NCBI GenBank assembly: GCA_944989445.1
Contig: CALYLW010000162.1
Location: 295,001 to 359,000, forward strand
Direction of reading: 5' to 3'
Source: Ampullaceana balthica
Lineage: Eukaryota; Mollusca; Gastropoda; Lymnaeidae
DNA: 64,000 nucleotides
Shown in pieces: positions 35,282-64,000 of the stretch; position 1 is the first letter of the stretch; the number at the start of each line of letters is the position of its first letter. Both the position numbers and the translations under genes were made by a program. The notes beneath the pieces were generated by a model. That model worked only from the letters and a program-made list of their open reading frames with translations, made no database searches and was not told the origin of the DNA.

Positions 35282-36226
35282 TTCAAGAAGAGCAGCTTGA
35301 AATTATGAAATTATGGCCACTCATAATTTATGCCATGGTATCGGTAAACAATGTTTGTAAAATAAAATATGTTAACACTTTTTTGATATTTGAAGAAGTA
35401 TGCATGTTTAAAAGATTTATCATTAAATAAAAGTGATACATTTCTGTGTAAAACGAGTCTGACACTGTGATATTTAAGATTTCAGTAAAACGACAGGTCT
35501 TATTCTTAGCAATACATAATACATTTATTAATATCTTGCGTTTTGGTAAGACAAAATCAAATGAGAAAAATCTGTGAACATTCCTTGATACAAGCCATAA
35601 CATATAAATTTCAACCAGAGTTCTTCTTTGAACTAGCATTAAAGAGTAATAGAATAATAGTTTTTTTTTCAACGTTGGATTACTTTAAGAATGCAAACGA
35701 AAATCTCAACATTTATTTGTAAAGGAGACATGGTTTAGAGCTCTTCAATTTTTTAAGTGGCAAGCTGGCATATAATTTTAAAATAAAAAAACCTTAGTCG
35801 TAACGCCACAATCTTAAACAAAGTTTTTAAAGCCTATTGTAAAAGCAAATTTAATTTAAAATAAAAATACAATAATTTTTATAAAACCAATAATTTTCAA
35901 ATTTAAAGAATGTATTTTCAAAACAATTTAATTTTAATTAAATCATACAAATTGAAAGATATTGCTGTAGAAAAATAGTCAAAGATTTTAAAATACTTCT
36001 CTCATTACACACTGTGACTTCACAAAGACGAGTGTGTAATTGTCATCACACTATTTCTCGGTTGTTGATACGCTATACGCGCTATAAAATATAAGCCCAT
36101 TTTGGGTTTGTACAGTGGCAGTATTCTTGTTCGTACCTTAATGAACTTTAATTTATGCCTGCTGTTACAATTTCAGGACGTATATGTGATTTTATTTTGA
36201 GGAAATAGAAACCGCGCGCTTCCAAA
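35282..36226. promoter_or_regulatory. Divergent EXOSC3/CARM1 intergenic region
   Basis: The gap between the two translation starts is about 0.95-0.99 kb, so both promoters and 5' UTRs must fit in it unless non-coding first exons lie elsewhere. The side near CARM1 is GC-richer with CpGs (GATACGCTATACGCGC at ~36067, AAACCGCGCGCTTCC at ~36209). TATAAAAT at 36083 lies 144 bp before the CARM1 ATG. AGAGAAGACAAA-type elements were not seen. No conserved core element is certain. The minus open frame 35672-35328 has no family features. Confidence 0.55.
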
Positions 36227-63793
<27,567 letters not shown>

Positions 63794-64000
63794 GTAAGTT
63801 TTTAAAAATTATGCACTTTTAATTTAATTATTTTGGAAGCACCTTATTTTTGAGTACCTTAAAATTGGTCTCTTTAAAGTCGATTTTCATAATGCCTTGG
63901 TCACTCTAATGAGCCAAATATACGGTGCTACAAAAATGGTATAATGCAACTTGTCTTCAAAATTAAGATGATTTTTTTTTGGTAGGGTGTGGGCAATCTG

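Noticed and set aside
36100..36180. U4 snRNA-like text (CAGTGGCAGTAT) near CARM1
   Set aside because: Only about 12 bases match the U4 5' region. The following stem-loop and Sm site are not there, so it is most likely chance within the promoter region.

Overview
This is AT-rich, intron-rich nuclear DNA from an animal. Three conserved eukaryotic genes are split by introns that are full of transposable elements. The proteins look like those of a protostome invertebrate. A mollusc, perhaps a gastropod, is my best guess from protein character and repeat content, but nothing in the window fixes the species.

Genes. ISCA1 (mitochondrial iron-sulfur assembly; + strand, four exons, 11612-16972) is complete at 129 codons. 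EXOSC3/RRP40 (RNA exosome cap; - strand, four exons, 35236-21689) is complete, with a 12 kb first intron. CARM1/PRMT4 (arginine methyltransferase; + strand, from 36227) has eleven exons here and runs off the right edge. ISCA1 and EXOSC3 converge. EXOSC3 and CARM1 diverge from a gap of about 1 kb that probably holds both promoters. A small unrecognised three-exon gene with one frameshift (25106-26045, +) lies inside EXOSC3 intron 1. A candidate acidic first exon (48748-48609, -) lies in CARM1 intron 3.

Repeats, left to right. 0.5-6.1 kb: a pogo/Tc1-like element with TA duplications, split by a long element whose interior is a dimeric higher-order tandem array. 6.1-11.2 kb: a dispersed MITE-like family, LINE pieces and a second TA element. 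12-14.5 kb: a MITE and a 1.4 kb hAT element with a perfect 8-bp duplication, both in ISCA1 intron 1. 20-35 kb: LINE copies, two tRNA-derived SINEs sharing the LINE tail, a TA element holding a Penelope-like GIY-YIG fragment, and a hAT remnant. 38.4-43.8 kb: a 5.3 kb hAT-like element in CARM1 intron 1 that carries a multi-exon gene of unknown function and a nested TTAA (piggyBac-like) element. 44-48 kb: two more copies of the TA family. 50.7-54.6 kb: three hAT elements nested inside one another, each with its own 8-bp duplication. 54.6-61.8 kb: further MITEs and a fourth copy of the TA family.

The three host genes have unrelated jobs (mitochondrial Fe-S assembly, RNA decay, transcription coactivation), so their grouping is not a functional cluster. 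No tRNA, rRNA or CRISPR feature was found. The best candidates for something undescribed are the 38.4-43.8 kb transposon with its unknown gene, the higher-order array at the left end, and the unrecognised nested gene. Exon borders were read by eye from splice signals and reading-frame continuity.
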